Assembly (NCBI GenBank): GCA_000495505.1
Contig: CP006833.1
Coordinates: forward strand, 1,488,001-1,552,000
Length of the DNA stretch: 64,000 bases
Direction: 5' to 3'
Origin: Campylobacter fetus subsp. testudinum 03-427
Lineage (GTDB): Bacteria > Campylobacterota > Campylobacteria > Campylobacterales > Campylobacteraceae
Below are positions 1-8,472 of the stretch, one piece after another. The notes under the pieces are model-generated. The model did not search any database. It worked only from the letters and a program-made list of their open reading frames with translations, and was not told the origin of the DNA. The position numbers were made by a program, and so were the translations under genes. Numbering within the stretch: position 1 is the stretch's first letter; each line of letters begins with the position of its first letter.

Positions 1-471
1 CCAATTATCAGATAAATTCTCACTATTTGATCCTAAAATTTCATTAAAAAATATAAATCTCGCCTCACAATCAGCGCAAATTTCAGCTTCATTTCCAAAA
101 CTAGAAATCTCTCCTATCGTGCTAATACCGCTTTTTAACATAGTTGTTATAGCATTTTTGATTATCTCGTTTTTGGCTTGTTCGCTAAGATTATCTCTAG
201 TTTTTATCACGCTTTTTAGCCAAACTATAAAATCACCATAATCAAGACTTGAAACATTTGAACTAAACTCAAGATGAACGTGCGGATTTATAAACGCAGG
301 CATTGCTATATCATCTTTAAAATCCATTATCTGAGCATCTGGATAAATTTTTATAAGATTATCGAAGCTAGATATCTGTTTTATATGCTCGTCAAAAGCT
401 ATAGCACTATCTTCTAAAATATCAAAATTATCATTACAAGTTAATATGTATTTTGCTTTTATGATTTTCAT
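1..471 (-). CDS. Metal-dependent amidohydrolase, aminofutalosine deaminase-like (3' end outside window)
   Basis: The visible part is the N-terminal 157 residues of an amidohydrolase-superfamily enzyme; the gene runs off the left edge. The residues INPHVHLEFS form the H-x-H metal-binding motif that ends the first beta strand of this superfamily, and the surrounding sequence resembles the S-adenosylhomocysteine/aminofutalosine deaminase branch. The C. jejuni counterpart also lies next to aroQ. In the futalosine route to menaquinone such an enzyme would deaminate aminofutalosine, but Campylobacter is known to use MtnN directly on aminofutalosine, so the true substrate is uncertain. The ATG at 471 is preceded by an AAGAGGT ribosome-binding site and a TATAAT box. 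The gene is divergent from aroQ. Confidence 0.75.
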   Translation of the reverse strand, partial: MKIIKAKYILTCNDNFDILEDSAIAFDEHIKQISSFDNLIKIYPDAQIMDFKDDIAMPAFINPHVHLEFSSNVSSLDYGDFIVWLKSVIKTRDNLSEQAKNEIIKNAITTMLKSGISTIGEISSFGNEAEICADCEARFIFFNEILGSNSENLSDNW

Positions 472-495
472 CTTTTTACCTCTTAAAAGAAGGCA

Positions 496-501
496 ATTAT
501 A
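496..501 (-). promoter_or_regulatory. -10 box of the leftward amidohydrolase gene
   Basis: On the minus strand the sequence reads TATAAT followed by TGCC, about 25 bases upstream of the ATG at 471. Campylobacter sigma-70 promoters depend mostly on the -10 element. It lies back to back with the aroQ promoter. Confidence 0.5.
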
Positions 502-524
502 GCAAAAATTTAGCAATATTTCTG

Positions 525-530
525 TACAAT
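525..530 (+). promoter_or_regulatory. -10 box of the aroQ-flagellar gene run
   Basis: TGTACAAT provides a TACAAT hexamer with a TG just upstream, 30 bases before the aroQ ATG at 561. It is the only clear promoter seen before the rightward series that ends with fliY, although internal promoters cannot be excluded. Confidence 0.4.
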
Positions 531-560
531 CATAGTTAAAATATTTTTTAAGGATTGCAA

Positions 561-1040
561 ATGGATGCTCAAATGAAAATCATGGTTATACAAGGTCCAA
601 ATATCAATATGCTAGGCAAACGCGAGACAAATATTTATGGCGCAATGTCGATGGAAAGTATTCATGAGCAGATGAAAACAGTCGCCGATCAAGCCGGAGT
701 AGAAATCGAGTTTTTTCAAAGCAACTTTGAGGGTGAAATAGTAGATAAAATCCAAGAATGTCTTGGTGAATTTGACGGTATAATCATAAATCCAGCTGCT
801 TATACGCACTCATCTATAGCTATTAGAGATGCCATTTCTGCAGTAAAACTTCCTGTTGTAGAAGTACATATAAGTAACATATATCAAAGAGAGGAATTCC
901 GACAAAAAAGCTTGATAGCACCAGTTTGCGCAGGACAAATAATAGGCTTTGGTCCAGTAGGTTATCATTTAGCAATGATGGGAATGCTTCAAATTTTTGA
1001 ACAAATAAAAGCAGTAAGAGCTAGACAGCAAAATGCGTAA
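561..1040 (+). CDS. aroQ: 3-dehydroquinate dehydratase, type II
   Basis: This cytoplasmic shikimate-pathway enzyme removes water from 3-dehydroquinate to give 3-dehydroshikimate. The type II signatures are all present: [11 protein letters not shown] with the catalytic-loop arginine, [16 protein letters not shown], the substrate-binding [15 protein letters not shown] with its histidine, and [14 protein letters not shown]. At 159 residues it has the normal length. The ATG at 561 is chosen because AAGGA sits 7 bases upstream. A TTG at 555 is too close to that site, and the ATG at 576 (which would give an N-terminus like the C. jejuni protein) is an alternative. The 3' end overlaps the following peptidase gene by 8 bases. 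The order aroQ-folK-flhF is shared with C. jejuni. Confidence 0.95.
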   Translation: MDAQMKIMVIQGPNINMLGKRETNIYGAMSMESIHEQMKTVADQAGVEIEFFQSNFEGEIVDKIQECLGEFDGIIINPAAYTHSSIAIRDAISAVKLPVVEVHISNIYQREEFRQKSLIAPVCAGQIIGFGPVGYHLAMMGMLQIFEQIKAVRARQQNA

Positions 1041-2055
1041 TTTTATCTTAAAAGATGAAAATGCCGTATTTTATGAATGCGGCTATAGCTGCGATAATGA
1101 GATATATATAAGTATTTGCGGTGAAAACTTTTTCATCACCGATGCGCGCTACTCAATAGAAGCCAGACAAAATATAAAAAACGCTCAGGTGATAGAGATA
1201 CAAAGTTCTCTCATAAAAGAAGCTAGGTTGCTTTTAAGAAAGCTTGGAGTAAAAAATTTATACTTCAATCCAAATGATTTTACTTTGATGGAATATAACG
1301 CTCTTAGCTCAAATTTAGATATAAATTTCATAGCAAAACCAAACTTCTCGCAGATAAAACGTATGATAAAAAAAGATTTTGAGATAGATATTTTAAGAGA
1401 CGCTGCGAAATTTGGAGCCTATAAATTTGATGAACTTGCAATTTTTTTAAACAAAAACAGAGATTTGAGCGAAGAAGAGATAAATTTTCACGCACAAAAT
1501 ATCTTAAAAGATAGTGGAAAATTAAGACTTAGTTTTGAGCCTATAACCGCCATAAATTCCAACGCTGCAAAAGCTCACGCCATACCTACAAGCCTGAGAT
1601 TGCAAGAAGGAGATCTGCTATTAGTAGATGCAGGAGTTAAGTTTAAAAGGTACTGTTCAGATAGAACAAGAACTATAAATTTTGAAAATGGTTTTAAATT
1701 TGATAAAAATCAAAAATTTAAAAATAGCAAAAAAGATGAGATATTTAACATAGTAAAAGAGGCTCAAGCAGAAGCTATAAAAGCGGTAAAACCGGGTATA
1801 GCGGCTTATGAAGTAGATAGAGCGGCTAGGGATTATATAGCTAAGTTTGGATATGAAAAAGAGTTTTTTCACTCAACAGGACATGGAGTCGGTCTTGATA
1901 TACACGAACTTCCCATAATCAGCAAAAATAGCAAAACTATCTTAGAAGAAGGAATGGTATTTAGCGTGGAGCCAGGAATTTATATAGAAAACGAATTTGG
2001 CGTAAGAACCGAAGATGTTGTCGTAGTAACAAAAGATGGATGCGAAGTTTTATAG
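1033..2055 (+). CDS. M24-family aminopeptidase P / Xaa-Pro dipeptidase
   Basis: This is a cytoplasmic metallopeptidase of the creatinase (pita-bread) fold that cleaves peptides with proline in the second position. The C-terminal catalytic domain carries the M24 metal ligands: the aspartate in LLVDAGV, the aspartate in CSDRTRT, the histidine in [14 protein letters not shown], and glutamates in SVEPGIYIE and RTEDVVVV. The first 120 or so residues form the smaller creatinase N-terminal domain. At 340 residues it matches short bacterial PepP/PepQ-like proteins. The exact specificity (PepP or PepQ) cannot be read from sequence. The ATG at 1033 lies inside the end of aroQ, which implies translational coupling, and folK begins 4 bases after the stop. 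Confidence 0.88.
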   Translation: MRNFILKDENAVFYECGYSCDNEIYISICGENFFITDARYSIEARQNIKNAQVIEIQSSLIKEARLLLRKLGVKNLYFNPNDFTLMEYNALSSNLDINFIAKPNFSQIKRMIKKDFEIDILRDAAKFGAYKFDELAIFLNKNRDLSEEEINFHAQNILKDSGKLRLSFEPITAINSNAAKAHAIPTSLRLQEGDLLLVDAGVKFKRYCSDRTRTINFENGFKFDKNQKFKNSKKDEIFNIVKEAQAEAIKAVKPGIAAYEVDRAARDYIAKFGYEKEFFHSTGHGVGLDIHELPIISKNSKTILEEGMVFSVEPGIYIENEFGVRTEDVVVVTKDGCEVL

Positions 2056-2058
2056 ACT

Positions 2059-2550
2059 ATGCAAACTATATATTTAGATGACGCAAAGTGTATTATGAGA
2101 TCTAAGTTTTTTCCGTTATTTAACAAGCTCGATAAAGAGGTTAAATTTAAATATACAGCCTTTATAGGTCTTGGTGGAAATATAGGAAATACAAAAAAAC
2201 GTTTTGAAACTTTTTTACTAAATTTAAAAAAAGATAGACGTTTTTTTATCAAAGAGTGTTCACCGATACTAAAAAACAGAGCTTTTGGATATGTATCACA
2301 AGACTATCTAAATGCAGTAATAATGATAAAATCGTCGCTATATGCAACGCAGATACTTAAGGTAATGCAGCATTATGAGTTTAAATTTAAAAGACAAAGA
2401 CCATTTAAAAATGCACCACGAACACTTGATCTTGATATTTTATATTTTAGTAAAAAAGTAAGAAAATCAGCTAAACTCACGGTTCCACATATCGGAGCTA
2501 AAGAGAGGATTAGCGTGATAATCCCAATTGGACTAATGAAAGGAATATGA
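2059..2550 (+). CDS. folK: 2-amino-4-hydroxy-6-hydroxymethyldihydropteridine pyrophosphokinase
   Basis: HPPK transfers pyrophosphate from ATP to 6-hydroxymethyl-dihydropterin in folate synthesis. The family features visible are FIGLGGNIGNTKKRF near residue 34, DYLNAVIMIKS, and the signature APRTLDLDILYF, which keeps the two magnesium-binding aspartates and the preceding arginine. The first 30 residues are an extension ahead of the usual HPPK start, which might mean that translation begins further in; the ATG at 2059 is the first in frame. The stop overlaps the flhF start in an ATGATG arrangement. In C. jejuni folK also sits directly upstream of flhF, so folate and flagellar genes are likely co-transcribed. 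Confidence 0.9.
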   Translation: MQTIYLDDAKCIMRSKFFPLFNKLDKEVKFKYTAFIGLGGNIGNTKKRFETFLLNLKKDRRFFIKECSPILKNRAFGYVSQDYLNAVIMIKSSLYATQILKVMQHYEFKFKRQRPFKNAPRTLDLDILYFSKKVRKSAKLTVPHIGAKERISVIIPIGLMKGI

Positions 2551-3857
2551 TGGCCACAGTACTTAAAACTTTCACTGGAGAAAGCGCTATAGAGGCTCTT
2601 AAAAAAGCGAAAGAAGAGTGCGGTGAGAGTGCTATGTTAGTCACCACAAAGCAAATTCAGCCAAAAACTCTGAACAAAAAACCTGTTTATGAGATTTTAG
2701 TAAGCGTTGAAGAAGAGACAAAATCTCCTACAAAAGAGAGCATAAAAGAGATAAAACAGCAGATATCAGCATATACAAAAGCTTATGAAAAACCTCCTTT
2801 AGCGCCTCCTAGCATAGATGAAAGCGTACTTTTAAATATATCAAAAGCAGCTAAAGAGATAAGCAAAGTAGCGAGTTTGCCAGATATCACTATCCAAAAT
2901 CAAACCGAAAATGAAGAGTACAATAAAAAAATCGATGATGTAGCAAAACAGGTAAATAAACTAAATGACAAAATATCTATGATAGCAGATATGATATGGG
3001 ATGATAAAGCTGAAGCTAGAGGCGATATCACCATACCTCCAGAGTTTTCTACCATATATAAATTAGCAAAACAAAGCGGTATGAAAAGTGAGCATCTAAA
3101 AGCCATTATGCAAACTACTATACAAAATATGCCGACCTCTATGAAAAACAATCCATCTGCGGTAAAAAGATATTTTTACTCACTTCTTAGAAATATGCTG
3201 CCTTGCAGAAGCGAAAGTTTAGAAAGCAAAAAGCAAAGAATTATGATGTTTGTAGGACCAACAGGAGTTGGAAAAACCACAACTCTTTCGAAACTAGCTT
3301 ATAAATTTGCTCACTCAGGAGATATAAGATATAAAACAGGTATTATAACTCTTGATACATATAGATTAGGGGCGGTCGAGCAGCTATTTCAGTATGCTAA
3401 GATAATGAGCATACCGATACTTGACGCTATAGAACTAGAGGATTTTAAATCAGCATTAAAGAGTTTAGCTAGCTGTGATCTTATACTTATAGATACTATG
3501 GGAAGCAGCCAATACGACAAAGATAAACTAATAAAATTAAGCAGCTTTTTAAAAGGATGTGGAACAAAAATAGATGTAAATTTAGTTTTATCAGCAGGTT
3601 CAAAAATTGAAGATTTGACTGAAATTTATAATAATTTCTCATTTTTAGATATCGACACATTAATCATAACTAAATTTGATGAAACAAAAATTTTTGGAAA
3701 TGTTTTTTCACTAGTATATGACACAAATACTCCAGTTAGCTTCTTCTCAACAGGGCAAAATGTTCCAGATGACATAATGGAGGCAAAAAGCGAGTTTTTA
3801 GTTCAGTGCGTTTTAGATGGCTTTGATAAAGGAGATGAAGATGGATCAAGCAGATAA
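2550..3857 (+). CDS. flhF: Flagellar biosynthesis SRP-type GTPase FlhF
   Basis: FlhF is an SRP-family GTPase that sets the site of the polar flagellum and, in Campylobacter, is needed for expression of the RpoN-dependent flagellar genes. The first half (about residues 1-200) is a charged, low-complexity B domain beginning ATVLKTFTGESAIEALKKAK. The N and G domains follow, with the P-loop GPTGVGKTTT near residue 236, LDTYRLGAVEQL, the DTMGSS segment and TKFDET as the guanine-recognition element. Of two adjacent ATG codons (2547 and 2550) the second is better spaced from AGGAA. The gene overlaps flhG by 17 bases, and the two products are functional partners. Confidence 0.93.
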   Translation: MATVLKTFTGESAIEALKKAKEECGESAMLVTTKQIQPKTLNKKPVYEILVSVEEETKSPTKESIKEIKQQISAYTKAYEKPPLAPPSIDESVLLNISKAAKEISKVASLPDITIQNQTENEEYNKKIDDVAKQVNKLNDKISMIADMIWDDKAEARGDITIPPEFSTIYKLAKQSGMKSEHLKAIMQTTIQNMPTSMKNNPSAVKRYFYSLLRNMLPCRSESLESKKQRIMMFVGPTGVGKTTTLSKLAYKFAHSGDIRYKTGIITLDTYRLGAVEQLFQYAKIMSIPILDAIELEDFKSALKSLASCDLILIDTMGSSQYDKDKLIKLSSFLKGCGTKIDVNLVLSAGSKIEDLTEIYNNFSFLDIDTLIITKFDETKIFGNVFSLVYDTNTPVSFFSTGQNVPDDIMEAKSEFLVQCVLDGFDKGDEDGSSR

Positions 3858-4704
3858 GCTAAGAGAGCTTATGATATCAAATAAAATAAAAAAATCAACT
3901 CACTTTATAGCCGTAACAAGCGGTAAAGGCGGCGTTGGTAAATCAACCATAAGTGCAAATTTAGCAAATATTTTAGCAAAAAACGGATACAAAGTAGCTC
4001 TTTTTGACGCAGATATAGGACTTGCAAATTTAGATGTCATCTTAAATGTAAAAATTCAAAAAAATCTTTTAAACGTACTAAAAGGCGAATGCAAGCTAGA
4101 AGATATCTTAGTCAAAGTAAAAGATAATCTTATATTGATCCCAGGTGAAAGCGGCGATGATATATTTAAATTTAATGATCAGTTTGTACTAGAAAAGTTT
4201 ATCTCTGAAGCTAGCATATTGAACGGTATTGATTTTATGATAATAGACACCGGAGCTGGTATAGGAGCTAGTACTCAGGTATTTTTAGAGGCGTGCGATG
4301 AGATTATAGTTGTGACAGTTCCTGATCCTGCTGCTATAACTGATGCTTATGCGACCATAAAAGTAACATCAAAGATGAAAAAAGATATATTTATGATATT
4401 AAATATGGTCAAAAATGAAAATGAAGCTATCAGAATATATGAAAATATAAAAAAAGTAGCCAAAACAAATATAAAAAGCGAATTAGATCTAGAACTACTA
4501 GGATATTTAGAAGCAGATAAATTGGTATCTAAAAGTATAAAACAAAGAACACTTTTTAGCGATGATGTGCCACATATCAGCCCTAGCATACAGCTCAAAA
4601 AAGCTGCTAGTAAGCTGCTTTATAAGTTGGAACGAAAAGTGCTTGACGATAAAGAAGATAGAAGCTTTGGCGGATTTTTTAAGCGTCTTGTAGAACAATT
4701 TTAA
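3841..4704 (+). CDS. flhG: Flagellar number regulator FlhG (MinD/ParA-type ATPase)
   Basis: This MinD-like ATPase limits flagellar number and in Campylobacter also takes part in cell-division site choice. The deviant Walker A motif TSGKGGVGKSTISANLA lies near residue 28, followed by LFDADIGLANLDVILN and the Walker B-type MIIDTGAGIG. The N-terminal MDQADKLRELM matches the short segment by which FlhG stimulates the FlhF GTPase. A C-terminal amphipathic stretch ending RSFGGFFKRLVEQF could bind membrane. The ATG at 3841 is preferred because AAAGGAG ends 7 bases upstream; an ATG at 3835 is also possible. The start lies inside flhF. Confidence 0.93.
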   Translation: MDQADKLRELMISNKIKKSTHFIAVTSGKGGVGKSTISANLANILAKNGYKVALFDADIGLANLDVILNVKIQKNLLNVLKGECKLEDILVKVKDNLILIPGESGDDIFKFNDQFVLEKFISEASILNGIDFMIIDTGAGIGASTQVFLEACDEIIVVTVPDPAAITDAYATIKVTSKMKKDIFMILNMVKNENEAIRIYENIKKVAKTNIKSELDLELLGYLEADKLVSKSIKQRTLFSDDVPHISPSIQLKKAASKLLYKLERKVLDDKEDRSFGGFFKRLVEQF

Positions 4705-4717
4705 TTAAGGTAATTAT

Positions 4718-5068
4718 GTGAGAGCAGAAAACTTTATAGCTTTTTTCACTGTTTGTGGATTTTTCATAGGTCTTATGTTTGTAGTTGTGAAAACTAATGA
4801 ACCTATGGAGCTTATTTTATATACTTTACTTATTACATTTTTCTTCTATTTAGTTATTCATATAGTTATCATGAACTATGTCGATGCAAATAGAATAGGT
4901 CAAAGGTATTTTAACAAAGAAAGATACGAAGAAGTAAATGACTATCTCATAACAGAATTAGCTTTAAGGGAAAAGAAGCTAGAAGGTGCGATACAAAAGA
5001 CAAATGAAAACATCATACTAAAAAAATCAGGTAAAAAACATGAACGAGTTAAAGCAAAAGCAGCTTGA
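4718..5068 (+). CDS. Small two-helix membrane protein in the flagellar operon
   Basis: The 116-residue product has two hydrophobic segments (about residues 6-25 and 31-51) separated by a short charged loop, then a polar basic C-terminal half rich in lysine and glutamate. It corresponds by position to the small membrane protein between flhG and fliA in C. jejuni. I know of no assigned function. The start is a GTG at 4718 with TAAGG upstream; the ATG two bases earlier is immediately followed by TGA and is unusable. The 3' end overlaps fliA by 29 bases, which suggests coupled translation with the sigma factor. Confidence 0.8.
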   Translation: MRAENFIAFFTVCGFFIGLMFVVVKTNEPMELILYTLLITFFFYLVIHIVIMNYVDANRIGQRYFNKERYEEVNDYLITELALREKKLEGAIQKTNENIILKKSGKKHERVKAKAA

Positions 5069-5744
5069 CGCTTATCAAAAAGAGATAAAAAAAAGCCAAG
5101 ATGAACTCGTTTTATCATATATGCCTGCTCTTAGAGCTATGGCTTTTAGGCTAAAATCCAGACTTCCAAGCTCCATAGAAGTAAATGATCTAATAAGCAT
5201 AGGCGCTACTGCTATGGTAAAACTATCAAGAACATACGATAAAGAGCAAAACGATAGTTTTTGGGGATATGTAAAACAAAGAGTTTATGGTTCTATGATA
5301 GACTATTTAAGAGGTCTTGACTTTCTTAGCAGAGGAAATAGAAAACTAGTAAAAGATATAGACAATGCCATAAACGAGTATTTTAATAAATTTGAGTGCG
5401 AACCAGACGATGCTTATTTAGCAGAGCTTTTAGGTGAAGATGAAGCAAAGATAAGAGAAGCTAGAAATCTTAGCGATGTATCTGCTACATTTCCCATAGA
5501 TGAACAATCTCAGCTTCTTAGCGAATCAGACACCCAAAGCCAGATAGAAAAAGATGAACTCATACAAAAGATCACGGACGTTTTAAACGAATTTGGCGAA
5601 CGAGAACAGATGATAATACAACTTTATTACTATGAGGAGCTAAGTTTAAAAGAGATTAGCGATATTTTAGGCATTACTGAGTCTAGAATTAGTCAAATTC
5701 ATAAAAGACTCATTACAAAAATCAGAGAAAGGCTAGGCTTTTAA
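5040..5744 (+). CDS. fliA: Flagellar sigma factor sigma-28 (FliA)
   Basis: FliA directs RNA polymerase to late flagellar promoters such as that of the major flagellin, and is held inactive by FlgM until the hook is complete. Region 2 is seen in VNDLISIGATAMVKLSRTYDKE and in WGYVKQRVYGSMIDYLR, and region 4 is the helix-turn-helix LSLKEISDILGITESRISQIHKR near the C-terminus. At 234 residues the length is typical. The ATG at 5040 has only a weak ribosome-binding site and lies within the preceding gene. The stop codon shares a base with the fliM start (TAATG). Confidence 0.95.
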   Translation: MNELKQKQLDAYQKEIKKSQDELVLSYMPALRAMAFRLKSRLPSSIEVNDLISIGATAMVKLSRTYDKEQNDSFWGYVKQRVYGSMIDYLRGLDFLSRGNRKLVKDIDNAINEYFNKFECEPDDAYLAELLGEDEAKIREARNLSDVSATFPIDEQSQLLSESDTQSQIEKDELIQKITDVLNEFGEREQMIIQLYYYEELSLKEISDILGITESRISQIHKRLITKIRERLGF

Positions 5745-6835
5745 TGGCAGATATTTTAAGTCAAGAAGAGATTGATGCTCTACTTCAAGTCGTAGATGAA
5801 GACGGCGACGCAGTAGTAGCAGACACTACTCCGCACCAAGAAGATCAAAAACAAGTAGTAATCTATGACTTCAAAAGACCTAATCGTGTTAGTAAAGAAC
5901 AGCTAAGAGCCATTAAAGGAATTCACGATAAATTAGCTAGAAATTTGGCTTCTCAAATTTCTAGTATAATGAGAAGTATAGTAGAAATTAGACTTCACTC
6001 AGTTGATCAAATGACTTACGGTGAGTTTTTGATGAGCTTACCAAGTCCGACTAGCTTTAACGTATTTTCCATAAAACCGCTTGATGGAAACTGCGTTTTG
6101 GAGATAAACCCAAGTATCGCTTTTCCTATGATAGATCGTCTTTTAGGTGGAAACGGCGATGGATTTGAAAGCAACAGAGAGCTTACTGATATCGAGATAA
6201 ATTTACTTGATGCGATACTTCGTATAATGATGCAACGTCTAAAAGAGAGCTGGTCGATGATAACTGATATGTATCCAAACGTAGAAGCTAAAGAATCCAG
6301 CCCAAACGTCGTACAAATCGTAAGCCAAAATGAGATTGTTATTATGGTTGTTATGGAGATTATAATCGGAAATTCTAGCGGTATGATAAATATATGTTAT
6401 CCAGTAATTTATCTTGAACCGATCCTTAGTCGCCTTGCAAACCGTGATATAATGCTAGGAGAAACAAGTGCTAAAAAAAGTAGAAACAAAGAGTTAAAAA
6501 CATTGATAGGTCGCGCAGAAGTTCTTTATGAAGCTATACTTGGAAGAACCGTTATAAGTGTAAATGAGTTTTTAAATTTAAAAGAAGGTGATATACTAAG
6601 ACTTGATAAAAGTGCTGATGATAAAGCTATAGTTTGTATAGATAAAAAAGATGTATTCTTAGCTCAAATCGGACTTCATAGATTTAGAAAATCTATAAAA
6701 ATAGAAGAGCTTATAAAAACAGATAAAGATGAAATAAAAAATATCTTAGAACAGTATGAAGAAGAGCGTAAAGCAAAGCTTATGGCGTATCAAGAAGAAA
6801 CTGAAGAAGTAGAGGAAGAAGAGGACGATGAATAG
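5744..6835 (+). CDS. fliM: Flagellar motor switch protein FliM
   Basis: FliM forms the middle of the C-ring and binds phosphorylated CheY. The N-terminus MADILSQEEIDALLQVV is the conserved CheY-binding segment, followed by the FliM middle domain (about residues 40-240) including the LLGGNGDGF region, and a C-terminal SpoA-type domain (about 260-330) with VLYEAILGRTVISVNEFLNL. An acidic tail of EVEEEEDDE ends the protein. The gene shares a base with the fliA stop and overlaps fliY by 8 bases, so sigma factor and switch proteins are probably made from one message. Confidence 0.95.
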   Translation: MADILSQEEIDALLQVVDEDGDAVVADTTPHQEDQKQVVIYDFKRPNRVSKEQLRAIKGIHDKLARNLASQISSIMRSIVEIRLHSVDQMTYGEFLMSLPSPTSFNVFSIKPLDGNCVLEINPSIAFPMIDRLLGGNGDGFESNRELTDIEINLLDAILRIMMQRLKESWSMITDMYPNVEAKESSPNVVQIVSQNEIVIMVVMEIIIGNSSGMINICYPVIYLEPILSRLANRDIMLGETSAKKSRNKELKTLIGRAEVLYEAILGRTVISVNEFLNLKEGDILRLDKSADDKAIVCIDKKDVFLAQIGLHRFRKSIKIEELIKTDKDEIKNILEQYEEERKAKLMAYQEETEEVEEEEDDE

Positions 6836-7658
6836 ATTTTTAGATATATTTAAAAACGAATGTAAAGCTACCGTAGAAGGACTTACAGGAAACGCCCCGG
6901 CGATAGGTGAAACAGCTGAGTTTGACGCTGCGACTCAAAATGGCATTCAAACGCCTATAGTAGTAGCAAATATCAACGTCAGCGGAGATATAAACGGCAA
7001 GGTAATCTTCATAGCCACTCCACTTCTAATAACTGCTATAAACGATCTTATGCTAGGCGAAGAAGAACCTACTAAAAGTCTAAATATAGGCGATGATGAA
7101 TTAGACGCAAGCAAAGAGATATTTTCTAATATTTTAAGTGCGATTTCTACTAGTCTAACAGCTGCTAAAGATATGCCAAAACTAAGCTTTGAAATTCAAA
7201 AAGTAGTTTATCTAGATGAAAATCAAATTCTAGATTTGAGCTCATATGAAAAACTATTTTTATGTCCTGTTACAATGGGTGATATAAATGAACATATCGG
7301 CTTAGTTGTTGATTTTGCCTTTAATAAATACTTCAATAAATCAGATGAAAAACATACAAAAGATATACCGCATTTAAAAGCAGATATAACAGAAGAGATA
7401 AAAAATATAGGTCTTATTATGGATGTTAGACTTCCTATAAGAGTTAGGATAGGATCTAAAAAAATGCTGCTAAAAGATGTTTTATCTATGGATATAGGAT
7501 CAGTTATAGAGCTAAACCAACTAGCAAATGATCCTTTGGAAGTACTTATAGGAGATAAGCAAGTCGCTCTTGGTGAAGTTGTTATAGTAGATGGAAATTT
7601 TGGAGTTCAAATCACTGAGATAGGAACCAAAAAAGAGAGATTAGAGCAATTAAAATAG
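6828..7658 (+). CDS. fliY: Flagellar motor switch protein FliY (FliN family with CheC-like domain)
   Basis: The C-terminal 80 residues form a SpoA/FliN domain (VRLPIRVRIGSKKMLLKDVL, then VIELNQLANDPLEVLIGDK), which builds the lower C-ring. The N-terminal 180 residues resemble the CheC/CheX-like domain found in FliY proteins of Epsilonproteobacteria and Gram-positives. The segment ELDASKEIFSNILSAISTSL contains the E-x2-K-E-x2-N-like helix of that fold, but whether it has CheY-phosphate phosphatase activity cannot be decided here. This is the last gene of the rightward flagellar run and is followed by a hairpin shared with the converging gene. Confidence 0.9.
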   Translation: MNRFLDIFKNECKATVEGLTGNAPAIGETAEFDAATQNGIQTPIVVANINVSGDINGKVIFIATPLLITAINDLMLGEEEPTKSLNIGDDELDASKEIFSNILSAISTSLTAAKDMPKLSFEIQKVVYLDENQILDLSSYEKLFLCPVTMGDINEHIGLVVDFAFNKYFNKSDEKHTKDIPHLKADITEEIKNIGLIMDVRLPIRVRIGSKKMLLKDVLSMDIGSVIELNQLANDPLEVLIGDKQVALGEVVIVDGNFGVQITEIGTKKERLEQLK

Positions 7659-7670
7659 TTTATAAATTTA

Positions 7671-7696
7671 TTAGTTCGATATAGTAATCGCACTAA
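7671..7696. terminator. Hairpin between converging fliY and ttcA-like genes
   Basis: A ten-base inverted repeat with one mismatch (TTAGTTCGAT, six-base loop, ATCGCACTAA) fills the 58-base gap between two converging genes. Both flanks are AT-rich, so it could end transcription from either side. Confidence 0.55.
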
Positions 7697-7716
7697 ATAT
7701 ATTTAAATTTAAAAGT

Positions 7717-8472
7717 TTATTGCAACTGCTCGCTCATATCAAAAAACGTATCTTTATGTATATTTTCAAACGCAGCTTGTAAGCTAGTAAATAGCTTTGG
7801 ATTTTCTTTTTCAAGCCCTGCTAAAAGCTGTTTTGTTTCATATCTAGCGTGGGGCATTTTCACGTCAAATCTCATCGCAGGACACGCTTCATCACCTATG
7901 ACAAAGAGACTGTTTCTAGTAGCATTATCTCTAAGCTGACGCTCTCTGACATTTATGAGAGGTCGTATCAACACTAGTCCATTCTTTGCTCTATATTTTG
8001 GAGCAAGCGTTCTTAAAGCGCCGTTGTAAGTAAAATTCATAAAAAAACTCTCAGCCGCGTCATCAAGATGATGAGCGATCGCTAGTTTATTAAAACCATG
8101 TTCAAGCGCATAAGTATAAAGATATCCACGTCTCATACGGCTAAAAAAGCTACAAAAACTCGAATTTTTTCTGATTTTATCTTTGCTTATTTCAAATATA
8201 GAACTATCGATAACGCTATGTTTTATGCCATGCGCATTGCAATGCTTAGTCAAATACGCATAGTCCTCGCCCATACCATAACTAAGCGTCACGGCTTCAA
8301 ACTCAAATTTATCTGGAGTAACATTTTGAAAATGTTTTAGTATATGAGCCAAAGCTAAGCTATCTTTACCGCCGCTTAGACCAAGAAGTATTTTGTCGTC
8401 TTTCTCAAACATCTTGTATTTAGCGTTTGTTTGACCGACTTGACGAATGAGCTTTTTACTCAGATCTATCAT
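7717..8472 (-). CDS. PP-loop ATPase of the TtcA family (tRNA 2-thiocytidine synthase-like)
   Basis: The protein has the PP-loop ATP-pyrophosphatase motif LLGLSGGKDSLALAHIL near residue 28 and the TtcA-type segments SRMRRGYLYTYALEHG and AIAHHLDDAAESFFMNFTYNG. TtcA adds sulfur to C32 of certain tRNAs with a [4Fe-4S] cluster held by three cysteines. Here the usual C-x-x-C before SRxRRG reads CSFFS, so the second cysteine is phenylalanine, whereas a later cysteine (DEACPAMRFD) remains. It is therefore a TtcA relative whose cluster binding is in question. It overlaps mtnN by 4 bases and is the last gene of a leftward series shared in order with C. jejuni. Confidence 0.8.
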   Translation of the reverse strand: MIDLSKKLIRQVGQTNAKYKMFEKDDKILLGLSGGKDSLALAHILKHFQNVTPDKFEFEAVTLSYGMGEDYAYLTKHCNAHGIKHSVIDSSIFEISKDKIRKNSSFCSFFSRMRRGYLYTYALEHGFNKLAIAHHLDDAAESFFMNFTYNGALRTLAPKYRAKNGLVLIRPLINVRERQLRDNATRNSLFVIGDEACPAMRFDVKMPHARYETKQLLAGLEKENPKLFTSLQAAFENIHKDTFFDMSEQLQ

